Shown: positions 1 through 8,544, numbered from the stretch's first letter. The stretch is DNA of 64,000 nt from Oscillatoria sp. SIO1A7 (GCA_010672965.1 JAAHFN010000005.1:1-64000); one strand, 5' to 3'. The notes: generated from the letters alone by a model not told the origin. Numbers and translations: made by a program.

Positions 1-205
1 TAGCAGGATCGACAGGCCTGTATGCGGTTATTATTAAGAACTAACCCTAAACACATGATAATTTTAAGTTTAAAACAAGGCACTTTCTTTGTAAAAAGTC
101 AAACTTATTTAAGATGCGTTTGCCCTGGATAGTAAAAGGATTGCTACTGCAAGTTCGGACGGCACTGCCCGAGTCTGGGATTCAGTCGGGAATCTGATAG
201 AAATT

Positions 206-1753
206 TTGCTATGTCCTAGCAAATCAGTTTTCGCTGTAGCATTCAGTTCTGATGGCAACAGAATTGCTACAGCCAGTTGGGATGATACTGTCCGTCTCTG
301 GGATTTGGCTGGAAACCTCATCTCTACTTTGGAATATGCTAGAGGTTTTGACGGCGTTGCATTTAGTCCCGATCGCAACAAGCTTGCTACTTACAGTTGG
401 GACGGAACTGTCCAAATCTGGTATTTCACCGGCAGAATAATTACTACTTTTCAAGCTCATCAAAAACAAATAATAAGCGTAACTTTCAGCCCGGGTAGCA
501 ATTTTGTTGCTACCACAAGCTATGACCGTACTGCCCGTCTATGGGATTTGGCCGGAAACGAAGTTGCCATTTTCAAGGGCTATACCGACTGGCCTGGAAG
601 TATGGCATTTAGTTCCGACGAAAATAAAATCTATCTTGCTAGCGATGATGGAATCGTCCAAGTCTGGGATTTATCTGGGAATGAGATTGCCACTTTGGAA
701 GGGAATGAAAGGAATGCCGATTCTGTTGAAAGTATGGCATTTAGTCCCGATGGTAATAGAGTTGCCACGGTCAGTAATGACCGCACTGCCAAAATTTGGG
801 ATTTAGCCGGCAACGAGATTGCTACTCTAAAAGGACATATCGACTTGATTAGAAGCATCGCGTTTAGTCCCGATGCTAACAGAATTGCCACCGCGAGCGA
901 TGACAAGACCGCCAGTATCTGGGATTTAGATGGGAACGAAATAGCAATTTTGCAAGGGCATATTGATAAGGTGAGAAATGTCACTTTTAGCCCCGACGGC
1001 AAGACAATTGCCACCGCAAGCGATGACGGGACTGCTCTGATTTGGGATTTAGCCGGTAACGAGATAGCAACTTTGCGAGGGCACGCCAACAAAGTTCAAA
1101 CTGTTGCGTTTAGCCCTGATGGCAAAAAGATTGCAACAGCGAGCGATGACGGCACGGCTCGAATCTGGGATTTAACCGGCAGACTAATAAAAACCTTACA
1201 AGGACATAACGACCAAGTTTTCGATGTGGCGTTTAGTCCCGATGGTAATAGAATAGCTACTGCCAGCGATGACGGCACCGCCCGAATTTGGGACTTAAAT
1301 GGGAACGAGATAGCTACTTTGGCAGAGCATACCGGCGCTGTTCAAAGCGTGGCATTTAGTCTTGATGGCAGTATTATTGCTACCGCGAGTGATGACGGGA
1401 CTGCTCGAATTTGGGATTTAGCGGGTAACGAGATAGCAGTTTTGCGAGGGCATATCGACAAAGTTAAAACAGTGGCATTTAGTCCCGATCGCAGCAGAAT
1501 TGCTACTACCAGTAATGACGGCACGGTTAGATTGTGGTCGCTTTCGGGAAAGCAGATTGCTGAGTTTGAGGGCAGGCGCGCCAGCTTTAGTCCCAATGGC
1601 AAACTAATTGCGATCGCTGGCGAAGATAATGCAGTGCGCTTGTGGCGAGTAGAAGGACTAGACGAACTACTAGCCAGAGGTTGCAATTGGTTGGAATATT
1701 ATTTTATCCAGCACCCCGAAGCTCTGGAAAAATTGCATGTTTGTCGCAAGTGA
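206..1753 (+). CDS. WD40-repeat beta-propeller protein, 5'-truncated
   Basis: The protein is almost wholly WD40 repeats of about 41 residues (FSPDG..IATASDDGTARIWDL pattern); I count twelve, enough for one and a half to two propellers. Propellers are protein-interaction platforms. The C-terminal tail (LDELLARGCNWLEYYF) is typical of large cyanobacterial NACHT/AAA-WD40 proteins. The annotated start is a TTG at 206 inside a repeat. The same frame runs back to 113 and encodes another WD40 blade, and is then closed by TAA at 110-112, with no ATG in between. Upstream of 112 there is no WD40 sequence in any frame. I infer this is the 3' part of a larger signalling gene that lost its N-terminal effector or ATPase domains, so whether it is translated is uncertain. 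A hairpin follows at 1776. Confidence 0.8.
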   Translation: MLCPSKSVFAVAFSSDGNRIATASWDDTVRLWDLAGNLISTLEYARGFDGVAFSPDRNKLATYSWDGTVQIWYFTGRIITTFQAHQKQIISVTFSPGSNFVATTSYDRTARLWDLAGNEVAIFKGYTDWPGSMAFSSDENKIYLASDDGIVQVWDLSGNEIATLEGNERNADSVESMAFSPDGNRVATVSNDRTAKIWDLAGNEIATLKGHIDLIRSIAFSPDANRIATASDDKTASIWDLDGNEIAILQGHIDKVRNVTFSPDGKTIATASDDGTALIWDLAGNEIATLRGHANKVQTVAFSPDGKKIATASDDGTARIWDLTGRLIKTLQGHNDQVFDVAFSPDGNRIATASDDGTARIWDLNGNEIATLAEHTGAVQSVAFSLDGSIIATASDDGTARIWDLAGNEIAVLRGHIDKVKTVAFSPDRSRIATTSNDGTVRLWSLSGKQIAEFEGRRASFSPNGKLIAIAGEDNAVRLWRVEGLDELLARGCNWLEYYFIQHPEALEKLHVCRK

Positions 1754-1775
1754 AATTTAAATAAATCTGAGACCC

Positions 1776-1808
1776 AGAAACCCGGTTTTTTGGAAAAACC
1801 GGGTTTCT
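1776..1808. terminator. Perfect inverted repeat, probable terminator of the WD40 gene
   Basis: A 15-bp perfect stem (AGAAACCCGGTTTTT and its complement) with a 3-nt loop lies 23 bp after the WD40 stop. It is symmetrical, so it could end transcription in both directions. The same AGAAACCCGG arm recurs elsewhere in the window (1827, 4550, 13268, 27700), so it is also a dispersed repeat. Confidence 0.55.
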
Positions 1809-1826
1809 ATTCTCGAAATTCAGCCC

Positions 1827-1859
1827 AGAAGCCCGGTTTTTCCAAAAAACCGGGCTTCT
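1827..1859. repeat. Second copy of the CCCGG hairpin
   Basis: A 33-nt inverted repeat with 15-bp arms (AGAAGCCCGGTTTTT) and loop CCA, 18 bp after the first hairpin. It differs from that copy by a compensated base change in both arms (ACCC to GCCC), so pairing is preserved. This suggests selection for structure or spread as a mobile hairpin. Confidence 0.6.
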
Positions 1860-1999
1860 ATTTTGAGCTTCAGGAATTGCTATATAGCACTACGCACTAA
1901 GGTTAGTATAATTCAAAATTCGCTCCTTGCTAGTGACGGCAACGCTTGTGCTGATAGCTGACTGCTGATAGCTGACTGCTTATTGCTATAATTGCTATC

Positions 2000-2875
2000 C
2001 TATTCTTGTTCTTTGGCCAATTTGCTGACCTGCTCCACCTCTAATTTCAAGATTTCCGCCACTTGCTCCACGGTAAACCCTCGCTTTAATAGCTCTGGCA
2101 CTGTTTCTAGCTTTGCTTGTAATTTGCCTTGTTCTAAACCTAGTTCTAGACCTCGTTCTAGACCCCGTTCTAGACCTAGTTCTAGACCCTGCTCTCGGCC
2201 CTCGATCAGCATTTCTTGGGCAAACTTGGTTTTACGCAAATCCTCTAGTCCTAACATAGCTTCTAGATCTTGACGCTCCTGACGAGTTTTATCGGGCAAT
2301 TTGTAAACAACTATCGTTTCTATCAAGTCTAGAACCTTGAGTTGAGTTTGTTGGTCGGCCACCTCTTGCTTGGCTCGCTCTAACAACTTAACCGCCTTCT
2401 CGGCAATCTCTTCGGCCTCTTCGGCCTTGGCTAACACTAACTGGATAATGCTAATGCCCAGAGATGTTGTCTTTTTCTTGGCCAGTTCGTCCAGGTAGAT
2501 CCGAATTACTTTTGGAGAATTCAGCAATTCCTGATAAGGTTTTAGGTTGTCGGGCTCCATACTGCGCTTGGCAAAGATCGCCACAGCTATCCAGTCTAGC
2601 TCGGGATCGGTTTTTTGCAAATACAGAAAAACCTTTGAGAATAGATTAGAGTAAAATTTGGGATTTTTCTGGAATTGAACTTCACCGAAATAAGCCGGCA
2701 GCTTTGAGCAAGATTTGATGGGCGTCCACAAGCCATCCAAGCGAAAAGATGTTTGTTTGAGTTCTACGGAATCGAACCGATAGGCTACAGCGTCGGTAGC
2801 GGATTTGCCGATTAGCTCGAAGAAGCTGGCCGGGAACTCTTGAAAGATACGGTATAATAAATGATCTGTTTTCAC
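2000..2875 (-). CDS. DUF2887 / Rpn-family PD-(D/E)XK nuclease-like protein
   Basis: 291 aa. The N-terminus (MKTDHLLYRIFQEFPASFFE) is typical of the cyanobacterial DUF2887 group, annotated as Rpn-family recombination-promoting nuclease/putative transposase. Family members have a PD-(D/E)XK-like core; the region around YFGEVQFQKNP, with an acidic residue followed by Q-x-Q, fits that core. Residues about 225-255 are a short repeat (GLERGLE/GLELGLE) encoded by 12-bp tandem DNA repeats at about 2130-2200, followed by a small helical tail. These genes are multicopy and often near mobile DNA. Activity is unproven; the family call is fairly secure. Confidence 0.8.
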   Translation of the reverse strand: MKTDHLLYRIFQEFPASFFELIGKSATDAVAYRFDSVELKQTSFRLDGLWTPIKSCSKLPAYFGEVQFQKNPKFYSNLFSKVFLYLQKTDPELDWIAVAIFAKRSMEPDNLKPYQELLNSPKVIRIYLDELAKKKTTSLGISIIQLVLAKAEEAEEIAEKAVKLLERAKQEVADQQTQLKVLDLIETIVVYKLPDKTRQERQDLEAMLGLEDLRKTKFAQEMLIEGREQGLELGLERGLERGLELGLEQGKLQAKLETVPELLKRGFTVEQVAEILKLEVEQVSKLAKEQE

Positions 2876-3202
2876 TTTAGTTCCTGAATTAATAGTAATC
2901 TTAGTACAAAAACAAAATATTTTAAAATTATGTTTTTACTGGTAGCTAGCTATAATAAAAAAAGCGATCGCCCTTCACATTTACGCATTGTTTATCTGAC
3001 CCAAATTTTAATATAAAATAACCCCGTTAGTTACAAAAAACAGGAGTGTTATTCTCGCCAAAGTAGCAAAGATTTAGAACTGGTATCCTATCGCGATATG
3101 ACTCTAAAAACTCTGATAAGTTAAAACCTCAAAAAAAATTAGTCAGTTTCCACTCAAAGCTTAGGCTTACCGCAGTTCAAAAGCCTCAAGGTAATAAGTA
3201 AA

Positions 3203-3292
3203 AAGTAAAAAGTCAAAATGCACCCATTCAAAATGCTTTTGCCTCAAGGCTCCAAAGGGAATTTTGAATGCATGACTTTTGACTTTTTACTT
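3203..3292. repeat. Inverted repeat with 16-bp arms
   Basis: Arms 3203-3218 (AAGTAAAAAGTCAAAA) and 3277-3292 are perfect complements around about 58 bp. Further inside, TTCAAAATGC and GAATTTTGAATGC also pair. No coding content; it resembles a miniature inverted-repeat element or a long hairpin. Confidence 0.55.
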
Positions 3293-3582
3293 GACGGGGG
3301 ACCATATGGCCTCCGTCCGCATACGATCGCATCCAAAAGCAAGCCGTTGTAGAATCTACAAAAAGCAAGGAGGTGCTACGCGCCTAGTTCTCCCTGGTGC
3401 AAATAGCCGCGTTGGCGCGTCGCGATCGACTGCGATCGATCGCGGCGCAGGGAGCGGAGGAAGCAGAGAAAAAGAAGGAAGCGGAGGAGCGGAGGAGCGG
3501 AGGAAGAACTTTGCCCCCTCTGCCCCTCGGCTCTTTTGCCTCTCGGCTCCTGTGCCCCTTATTAAGGCCAGTGGTGAAAAAT

Positions 3583-3755
3583 AGGTGAATTTCTCCCAAT
3601 GGAAACCCACCCGCTGCCGCTTAAAGAACCATCAGCGGTATTTTTGGGCGGGCTTCCCCCAGGCGCTGCTATTGGAGCAAGCCAACGGACTACTTGCCCA
3701 GAGTCCTTGGCTTACCCCTAACAGCCTGGGTTTTTGAGGGAGAAATTTTTTGAGT
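3583..3755 (+). ncRNA. ssaA: Probable 6S RNA
   Basis: The stretch folds as an irregular rod. The closing stem AATTTCTCCC (3588-3597) pairs with GGGAGAAATT (3738-3747). A second helix AAACCCA pairs with TGGGTTT, a local hairpin CCGCTG/CAGCGG sits in the 5' side of the central bubble, and a strong apical hairpin AAGCCAA-GGACT/AGTCC-TTGGCTT caps it. Length (about 160-175 nt), the ATTTCTC-type start and the order closing stem, bubble, apical stem match 6S RNA, which binds RNA polymerase holoenzyme by mimicking an open promoter. Structure was read by eye, without a covariance search; the strand is inferred from the downstream T-run. Confidence 0.5.
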
Positions 3756-3798
3756 GAAAAACCTCCTCGCTTACGGTTTACTTTTATCTACGTACAAA

Positions 3799-3828
3799 GG
3801 GTCGCGGTTAGCCGTGGCCCCTTTTTTT
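3799..3828 (+). terminator. Rho-independent terminator
   Basis: Stem 3799-3807 (GGGTCGCGG) pairs with 3812-3820 (CCGTGGCCC) through nine pairs including G-U wobbles, loop TTAG, followed by C and seven T. It lies about 50 bp after the putative 6S RNA and probably ends that transcript. Confidence 0.5.
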
Positions 3829-3941
3829 GCCCCTCTTTGAGGCTATAAAGCTAATATAGCACAATTTTGCTCGAATTTCAACATTCGAGCCATTTTCTGA
3901 AATTTCTCCACTTTTTGCAGTTTCTGCACTTATATATACAT

Positions 3942-4027
3942 GACTTACGCAAACTGTCCATATCTAGTATTTGTAGGGGCAATCCCCCCGTGGTTACCCC
4001 TCCCCGTAGTGCCGTTGCGTAAGTCCT
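3942..4027. mobile_element. MITE-like element, family 1 (GACTTACGCAA ends), copy A
   Basis: Terminal inverted repeats GACTTACGCAA (3942-3952) and TTGCGTAAGTC (4015-4025) flank about 60 bp holding a G/C-run hairpin (GTAGGGGCAATCCCCCC). Near-identical ends occur at 6977, 39815, 45831 and 46831. No reading frame, so non-autonomous if mobile. Confidence 0.6.
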
Positions 4028-4063
4028 AATATATAGTAATTTCAATTAACTATGAGACAGTTA

Positions 4064-4302
4064 AGGGACTTGCAAGTTAATAATGTACCGGCTATGCCCT
4101 CCTTGGGCAGGCTTTAAGGGAACTCCAAAAAATAAATTCCCCAATTCGTAGGACGGGCGTCCCGCCTGTCCTACGGCGAAGCGAGGAAGAGATATTTATT
4201 TGGAAATCCCTAAGGCAGACAGTCCAGTAGCCTCGATCGCACTAGATTTGCGGGGGGCCACCAATTTTGCTATTAGCAGTAAGGGACTTGCAAGTTAATA
4301 AC
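4064..4302 (+). repeat. Pair of direct repeats (TAAGGGACTTGCAAGTTAAT) in the spacer
   Basis: The 20-bp word occurs at about 4065 and again at about 4280, with related words at 30342 and 55491. Between the copies are a CCCGCCTGTCCTAC hairpin (about 4147-4178) and GC-rich repeat debris. No gene is seen in 2876-4584 apart from the 6S candidate. Confidence 0.5.
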
Positions 4303-4327
4303 ACATCAATTTCAGAAACGCTATATT
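4303..4327. mobile_element. Solitary right end of MITE-like family 2
   Basis: ACATCAATTTCAGAAACGCTATA matches the right terminus of the complete element at 46969-47116 with one base changed. No matching left end lies nearby, so this is a truncated copy. Confidence 0.45.
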
Positions 4328-4584
4328 GGATTGTCTGGCTTAAAATTGTAGGGAAGGGTTGAACGGAGTGTTGGCTTTGGCGAACGCGCTCCGCCTGCCC
4401 AAGGAGAGCATAGCCTGCCCAAGGAGGGCTAACGCCAACTCGTGCGAGTAACCCAACACAACGATTGGTATAGTTGGGTTTCACTCTGTTCAACCGCTCC
4501 CTACAGTTACACATAATTTTAGGTTTGCCAAAGCAATATTGTCCAAAAAACCGGGTTTCTTTTCTCTAAACTCAAAACTCAAAT

Positions 4585-5316
4585 TTAATAAATAGCCGTG
4601 GGCGGTTTGCGCTTGACGAGCAGGGGGACTAAGGCCGCTCCAATAATCAAGCCGATGCCGTGACTCCAATAGCCGATACTGAATAAGGGATTGATGCCGC
4701 CAACTACATTGAGCTTGCCAATACCGTAAAAAAACTGCTGTAGAAACCACCATAGCAAATAGAAAAATGCCGAAATCTTCATCGGGATAGAAACTATTAT
4801 TAAAGGCATGATGCTGTCAATCCTTGCTTTGGGAAAGCTGAGTAGGTAGCCTCCTAAAATAGCTGCGATCGCGCCGTTAGCCCCAGCCAGAGAAGCTGTC
4901 ATATTTGGCTGAATTAAAACTTGGCCGATTTGGGTCATAATACCGGCCAGCAAATAGAATCCTAAAAAGCGCCAATGGCCGAGGATATGCTCGACATTTT
5001 TGCCAAACACCCACAAAAAAAGCATATTTCCCAAAAGTTGAGCGAGGCTACCATGCAGAAACATACCCCAGATAAGAGAAACGCTACCTATGACAATCAG
5101 GGTCACCCAAGCCGCTGGATTGTTAGTATTCGCCACTTCTAACGCCGAGGAATAGATTCGCACTGGCACCAAGCTCCAGGTTCTGAGAAAATCTCCTAAT
5201 TCTCCGGCCACTTGCAGTTGTAGCGATCGCAGAAACAAAGCAACATGGATGCCAATTAGTACATAGACAACAATCGGCCTGCTGGGAGTGCGAATATTAT
5301 CGGCAATGGGAATCAT
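4585..5316 (-). CDS. Rhomboid-family membrane protein lacking the catalytic serine (pseudoprotease)
   Basis: 243 aa from the ATG at 5316; an earlier in-frame ATG at 5343 lies inside the upstream GGGCATT repeat, and the family usually begins MIP..DNIRT, as here. About six hydrophobic segments. The HxxxxxxxxN loop (H88...N97), FGKNVE, the GxxG helix and the late His (H219 in YWSHGIG) fit rhomboids. The normal GxSG is GANG, so Asn147 replaces the nucleophile, and the second oxyanion-site His is Gln93. Rhomboids cut transmembrane substrates; this one should not. It may bind or chaperone membrane proteins, as inactive rhomboids do in eukaryotes. Family call secure, role inferred. Confidence 0.8.
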   Translation of the reverse strand: MIPIADNIRTPSRPIVVYVLIGIHVALFLRSLQLQVAGELGDFLRTWSLVPVRIYSSALEVANTNNPAAWVTLIVIGSVSLIWGMFLHGSLAQLLGNMLFLWVFGKNVEHILGHWRFLGFYLLAGIMTQIGQVLIQPNMTASLAGANGAIAAILGGYLLSFPKARIDSIMPLIIVSIPMKISAFFYLLWWFLQQFFYGIGKLNVVGGINPLFSIGYWSHGIGLIIGAALVPLLVKRKPPTAIY

Positions 5317-5328
5317 GGGAATTCGGAA

Positions 5329-5366
5329 TTGGGCATTGGGCATTGGGCATTGGGCATTGGGGGAAT
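5329..5366. repeat. Heptamer tandem repeat GGGCATT
   Basis: About five tandem GGGCATT units between the rhomboid and antitoxin starts. This is the short-tandem-repeat (STRR) type known from cyanobacteria; the same word or its complement CCCAATG recurs at 9170, 18225, 39590, 40225 and 42540. Confidence 0.75.
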
Positions 5367-5425
5367 TGGCGATCGCTTCTTTTAGTTTTTTTTACCATGC
5401 TACAATAGATCGGTTACTCATAACT

Positions 5426-5668
5426 ATGAAAAAGATCTATCGTGACCGAATTCAAAGAGCGATAGCACAAATCGAAAAACTACCGCTTGAGGAACAAAAT
5501 GCGATCGCCAGTCGTTGGCTGGCCGAACTGGAAGACGAACAAGCTTGGAAATCTCGTTTTCAAGCGACCACAGATACTCAGTGGGACCGAATGGCAGAAA
5601 TGGTACGCCAGGAAATTACTGCTGGCGAGACCGATTTAATCGATCTTATTTTTCCATCAAAAGAATGA
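5426..5668 (+). CDS. Small antitoxin-like protein
   Basis: 80 aa from the ATG at 5426 (MKKIYRDRIQRAIAQIEKLP); the longer frame from 5288 runs through repeats and is unlikely. The acidic helical protein, with a conserved pattern LPxEEQNAIASRWLAELEDE, W...F..T....WD.MA..V and ends in an acidic tail, resembles cyanobacterial antitoxins found next to RelE-type toxins. The stop codon overlaps an ATG (ATGA at 5665-5668) that opens a toxin-like but truncated frame, the usual translational coupling of such pairs. Probably an orphan antitoxin; the exact family is not certain. Confidence 0.6.
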   Translation: MKKIYRDRIQRAIAQIEKLPLEEQNAIASRWLAELEDEQAWKSRFQATTDTQWDRMAEMVRQEITAGETDLIDLIFPSKE

Positions 5669-5715
5669 AATCGAGCGTCACCAAAGCCCGCGATTTAGGA
5701 AAATTCGCTAAATAG
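5665..5715 (+). pseudogene. Truncated toxin remnant
   Basis: A 16-codon frame starts in an ATGA overlap with the antitoxin and begins MKSSVTK, as RelE-like partner toxins of this antitoxin type often do. It loses similarity after a few codons, ends at TAG, and runs over the 3' end of hemW, which is read from the opposite strand. I infer that the toxin body was deleted when this DNA joined the hemW end. Confidence 0.4.
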
Positions 5716-6963
5716 GGCAGCGATAATTGTGTTGGAAAATAAGAATCCTTCTGGGTCGCTTAGCCGGATGCGATCGCAGGGAAAAAACTCGCCATTCTCC
5801 AAATTATTCTGCGAGCCATTATGGCGGGATTCTATGAACTCTACCCAACCTTCCAGGCGGTATGGTTCCAAGCATTTGCAGAGCCGTTCGGGGATAGAGT
5901 TGCCAAATTTTTGGGCTAGGGTTGCCAAGTCCAACCCTTCTGCCAGACGCAATCCCAGCATCAGAGTTTCTAGCAATACTTCTTCGAGCAACTCATCGGC
6001 TGGGGTGGGGGGAGAGTCGATCGCGCCGCCAGCAGCAACAAAAGTTTCTACCCACTGGTAATAATCTTGGCTTCGGCGCGGTCTGCCAAATCTTTGGCCG
6101 CCAACATAGCTCGTTGCCCCCATGCCAAATCCGTAATAAGGGCGGTTTTCCCAATAAACCCGATTGTGACGGCATTGATAGCCGGACTGAGCATAATTGG
6201 AAATTTCATAATGTTCGTATCCAGCGGCAGCGAGCATTTCCACAGCCAGACGGTACATTCGAGCAGTTGTCTCGTCAGAAGGTAGGGGAGAAACTCCCGC
6301 TTGGTAATAACGATGGAAGGCAGTTTTGGGTTCTACGATCAGGTCGTAACAGGAGATATGGGTAGGTGAAATAGCGATCGCCGCTTCCAGAGAGGCTTGC
6401 CACATATCCAGAGTTTGCTTTGGCAGTCCGGATATCAGGTCGATGCTCCAGTCGGCAACCCCTACTTGCCGAATCGACTCTACTGCGGCGAGGATATCTT
6501 CAAGGAGATGCGATCGCCCGCATATCTTTAGCAACTTGTCGTCAAAGGCTTGCACTCCCATGCTGACTCTATTGACCCCAGCGGCGCAAACCCCTTCTAG
6601 TTTTTCTCGGTCAAAAGTTCCCGGATCCATTTCCATCGAAATCTCGGCGTTGGCACCGATGCCAAACTGGCGATCGAGAGCGTCTAGAATCCGTTCTAGC
6701 TGGGAAATCGACAGCAGGGAGGGAGTGCCCCCGCCAAAAAACACCGTATCCAGGGAGCGGCCGGGAGCCGGTGTCATAGCGATTTCTCGCACCAGGACCT
6801 CAATGTAATGGGCGATGATACTAGAGTTGTCCCCAGAAGAGCGATCGCCAACGACTTTCACTGGAAAATCGCAGTAATAGCAGCGCCGCCGACAGAAGGG
6901 AATATGAACGTAGGCCGAACTAGGATTGCTAGCTGTGGTTATTTGGCTCGGAGGAAGATTCAC
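5695..6963 (-). CDS. hemW: Radical SAM heme chaperone HemW
   Basis: 422 aa, starting at GTG (6963). The radical-SAM cluster motif CRRRCYYC (Cys24, Cys28, Cys31) follows YVHIPF; GGGTPSLL and EISNYA are conserved, and the extra C-terminal HemW domain is present (FLFSNTIIAALF near the end). HemW was long annotated as an oxygen-independent coproporphyrinogen oxidase, but family work shows it binds heme and inserts it into respiratory proteins, using an Fe4S4 cluster and SAM. The HemN-specific N-terminal extension is absent, which supports HemW over HemN. A family 1 repeat element sits immediately upstream. Confidence 0.9.
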   Translation of the reverse strand: MNLPPSQITTASNPSSAYVHIPFCRRRCYYCDFPVKVVGDRSSGDNSSIIAHYIEVLVREIAMTPAPGRSLDTVFFGGGTPSLLSISQLERILDALDRQFGIGANAEISMEMDPGTFDREKLEGVCAAGVNRVSMGVQAFDDKLLKICGRSHLLEDILAAVESIRQVGVADWSIDLISGLPKQTLDMWQASLEAAIAISPTHISCYDLIVEPKTAFHRYYQAGVSPLPSDETTARMYRLAVEMLAAAGYEHYEISNYAQSGYQCRHNRVYWENRPYYGFGMGATSYVGGQRFGRPRRSQDYYQWVETFVAAGGAIDSPPTPADELLEEVLLETLMLGLRLAEGLDLATLAQKFGNSIPERLCKCLEPYRLEGWVEFIESRHNGSQNNLENGEFFPCDRIRLSDPEGFLFSNTIIAALFSEFS

Positions 6964-6976
6964 GCTTATACCTACT

Positions 6977-7065
6977 GGACTTACGCAAAGAAACTATTTG
7001 TAGGGTGCCGCACCGCGCACCAAACGCTGTATCTATAATTAAATCGTACAGTTTGTGTAAGTCTT
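6977..7065. mobile_element. MITE-like element, family 1, copy B
   Basis: GGACTTACGCAA at the left and TTTGTGTAAGTC at the right, about 89 bp, ending 14 bp upstream of the hemW start codon. The interior carries GTAGGGTGCCGCACCGCGCACC, similar to copy E at 45831. It could supply or disrupt the hemW promoter. Confidence 0.55.
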
Positions 7066-7413
7066 ATACTTAAATTTTGTGCCCTGTTATAAAACAAGAA
7101 GCATTTCTCCTTTTTTATAAAGGAGCTTGCTTAATATATGCTCCCTTGAAACATTTTTGGCTTTTAAGGTTAACTTTATAAATCAGCTCTAAAGACAAGA
7201 GTATAATAGGAGCATAAGTCTGAATTCACTTGGCTCTTAGCAAAGCAGCCTATCGCGCAACTTATACATTTTCCTTTATATACGATTTGCCTGTCATCCT
7301 TATTGGGACTACTTTTGAGAACGCTGACAAGTCCCGGTTGCAGCGATCGCTCCCTAATTTGGGAGCTAACATTTTCATAATTTCGCGATTTCCACCCTGA
7401 GTGGCTTAAAACT

Positions 7414-8496
7414 ATGCTTGATGCAATCATAATTATTTCTTTTATTTTAACATTTGCTGGGGTAGGTCTCTACAGCATCGACTTGCTGCCCAACTCTGTG
7501 GTAACCCAGGTAACAAATTTGGAAGGATTGCGATCGGTAACCGCCGGATTTGGCGCTCTCATCGGTGCTGCAGTCGGATTATCCATGCAGACTACTTACC
7601 GGCGACTGGAGGCCCAAGTGCGGCAAATGCCCATTGACGTCATTATTACTCGGGCGATAGGGCTTATCTTAGGACTCTTAGTAGCCAACTTGATGCTGGC
7701 CCCGTTATTTTTGCTCCCCATTCCCCCAGAGTTTGGCTTCATCAAACCCCTAGCAGCGGTTTTAGGCAGTATTTTATTTGCCTTCACCGGCATCAGTCTT
7801 GCAGATGCTCACGGTCGTTCCTTCTTGCGCTTGATTAATCCCAACTCCCTAGAAACAGTCTTGGTAGCTGAAGGCACCCTCAAGCCAGCCCCGGCTAAAG
7901 TGATGGATACCAGTTGCATTATCGACGGTCGCGTCGAAGCCCTGCTAGCCACCGGATTTCTAGAAGGCCAAATACTCGTCCCTCAGTTCGTCTTGCAAGA
8001 ATTGCAGCTAGTCGCCGATGCCGCCAACGACCAAAAGCGGGTTCGCGGTCGCAGAGGTTTGGATATCCTCAAGGGACTTCAGGAAACCTATTCCGAAAGG
8101 ATACTCATCCACCCCGCCGATTATGACAATATCCATACTGTAGATGCCAAATTAGTACGCTTGGCTCAAGAAATTAATGGCACTCTGCTGACCAATGACT
8201 ATAACTTAAGCAAAGTCGCCAGCGTACAAAAGGTTCCCGTCTTAAACATTAACGATTTAACCCAAGCAGTACGTCCGGTCTATTTACCCGGCGATCGCCT
8301 CGACCTAAAAATTCTCAAGGAAGGCAAGGAAGCCTCTCAAGGAGTGGGATACCTAGAAGATGGTACTATGGTAGTAGTAGAAGAAGCGGAAAAATATATC
8401 GGCAGCCAAATGCGAGTTGTGGTTACTTCTTCTTTGCAAACTGCAGCCGGTCGCATGATTTTTGCCCGCCCTAATGCTTCGGCAGTCGCTGGGTAG
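7414..8496 (+). CDS. PIN/TRAM-domain membrane protein (YacL-like)
   Basis: 360 aa. Four hydrophobic segments in residues 1-135 are followed by a PIN nuclease domain (residues about 160-290, MDTSCIIDGR with the first catalytic Asp, later Glu and TNDYNL with further acidic residues) and a TRAM RNA-binding domain (about 295-345). The order TM-PIN-TRAM is that of the YacL-type family conserved in Gram-positives and cyanobacteria. The PIN fold suggests metal-dependent RNase activity tethered to the membrane; the substrate is unknown. Divergent from hemW, with 350 bp between them. Confidence 0.85.
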   Translation: MLDAIIIISFILTFAGVGLYSIDLLPNSVVTQVTNLEGLRSVTAGFGALIGAAVGLSMQTTYRRLEAQVRQMPIDVIITRAIGLILGLLVANLMLAPLFLLPIPPEFGFIKPLAAVLGSILFAFTGISLADAHGRSFLRLINPNSLETVLVAEGTLKPAPAKVMDTSCIIDGRVEALLATGFLEGQILVPQFVLQELQLVADAANDQKRVRGRRGLDILKGLQETYSERILIHPADYDNIHTVDAKLVRLAQEINGTLLTNDYNLSKVASVQKVPVLNINDLTQAVRPVYLPGDRLDLKILKEGKEASQGVGYLEDGTMVVVEEAEKYIGSQMRVVVTSSLQTAAGRMIFARPNASAVAG

Positions 8497-8507
8497 TGTT
8501 TTAATTT

Positions 8508-8544
8508 TGAGTTCGAGCGCCCCGGAGTTTTGAGTTTTGAGTTC
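8508..8544. repeat. Inverted copy of the 9300-9390 ACTCAAAACTC repeat
   Basis: GAGTTCGAGCGCCCCGGAG followed by TTTTGAGTTTTGAGTTC is the reverse complement of the repeat block at 9300-9390. The two blocks flank the DUF4079 gene in opposite orientation. Confidence 0.55.

Noticed and set aside
3279-3610. Frames of 60-100 codons, Arg/Ser/Pro rich
   Set aside because: Low-complexity GGAGC repeats and spacer DNA; several strands and frames open together.
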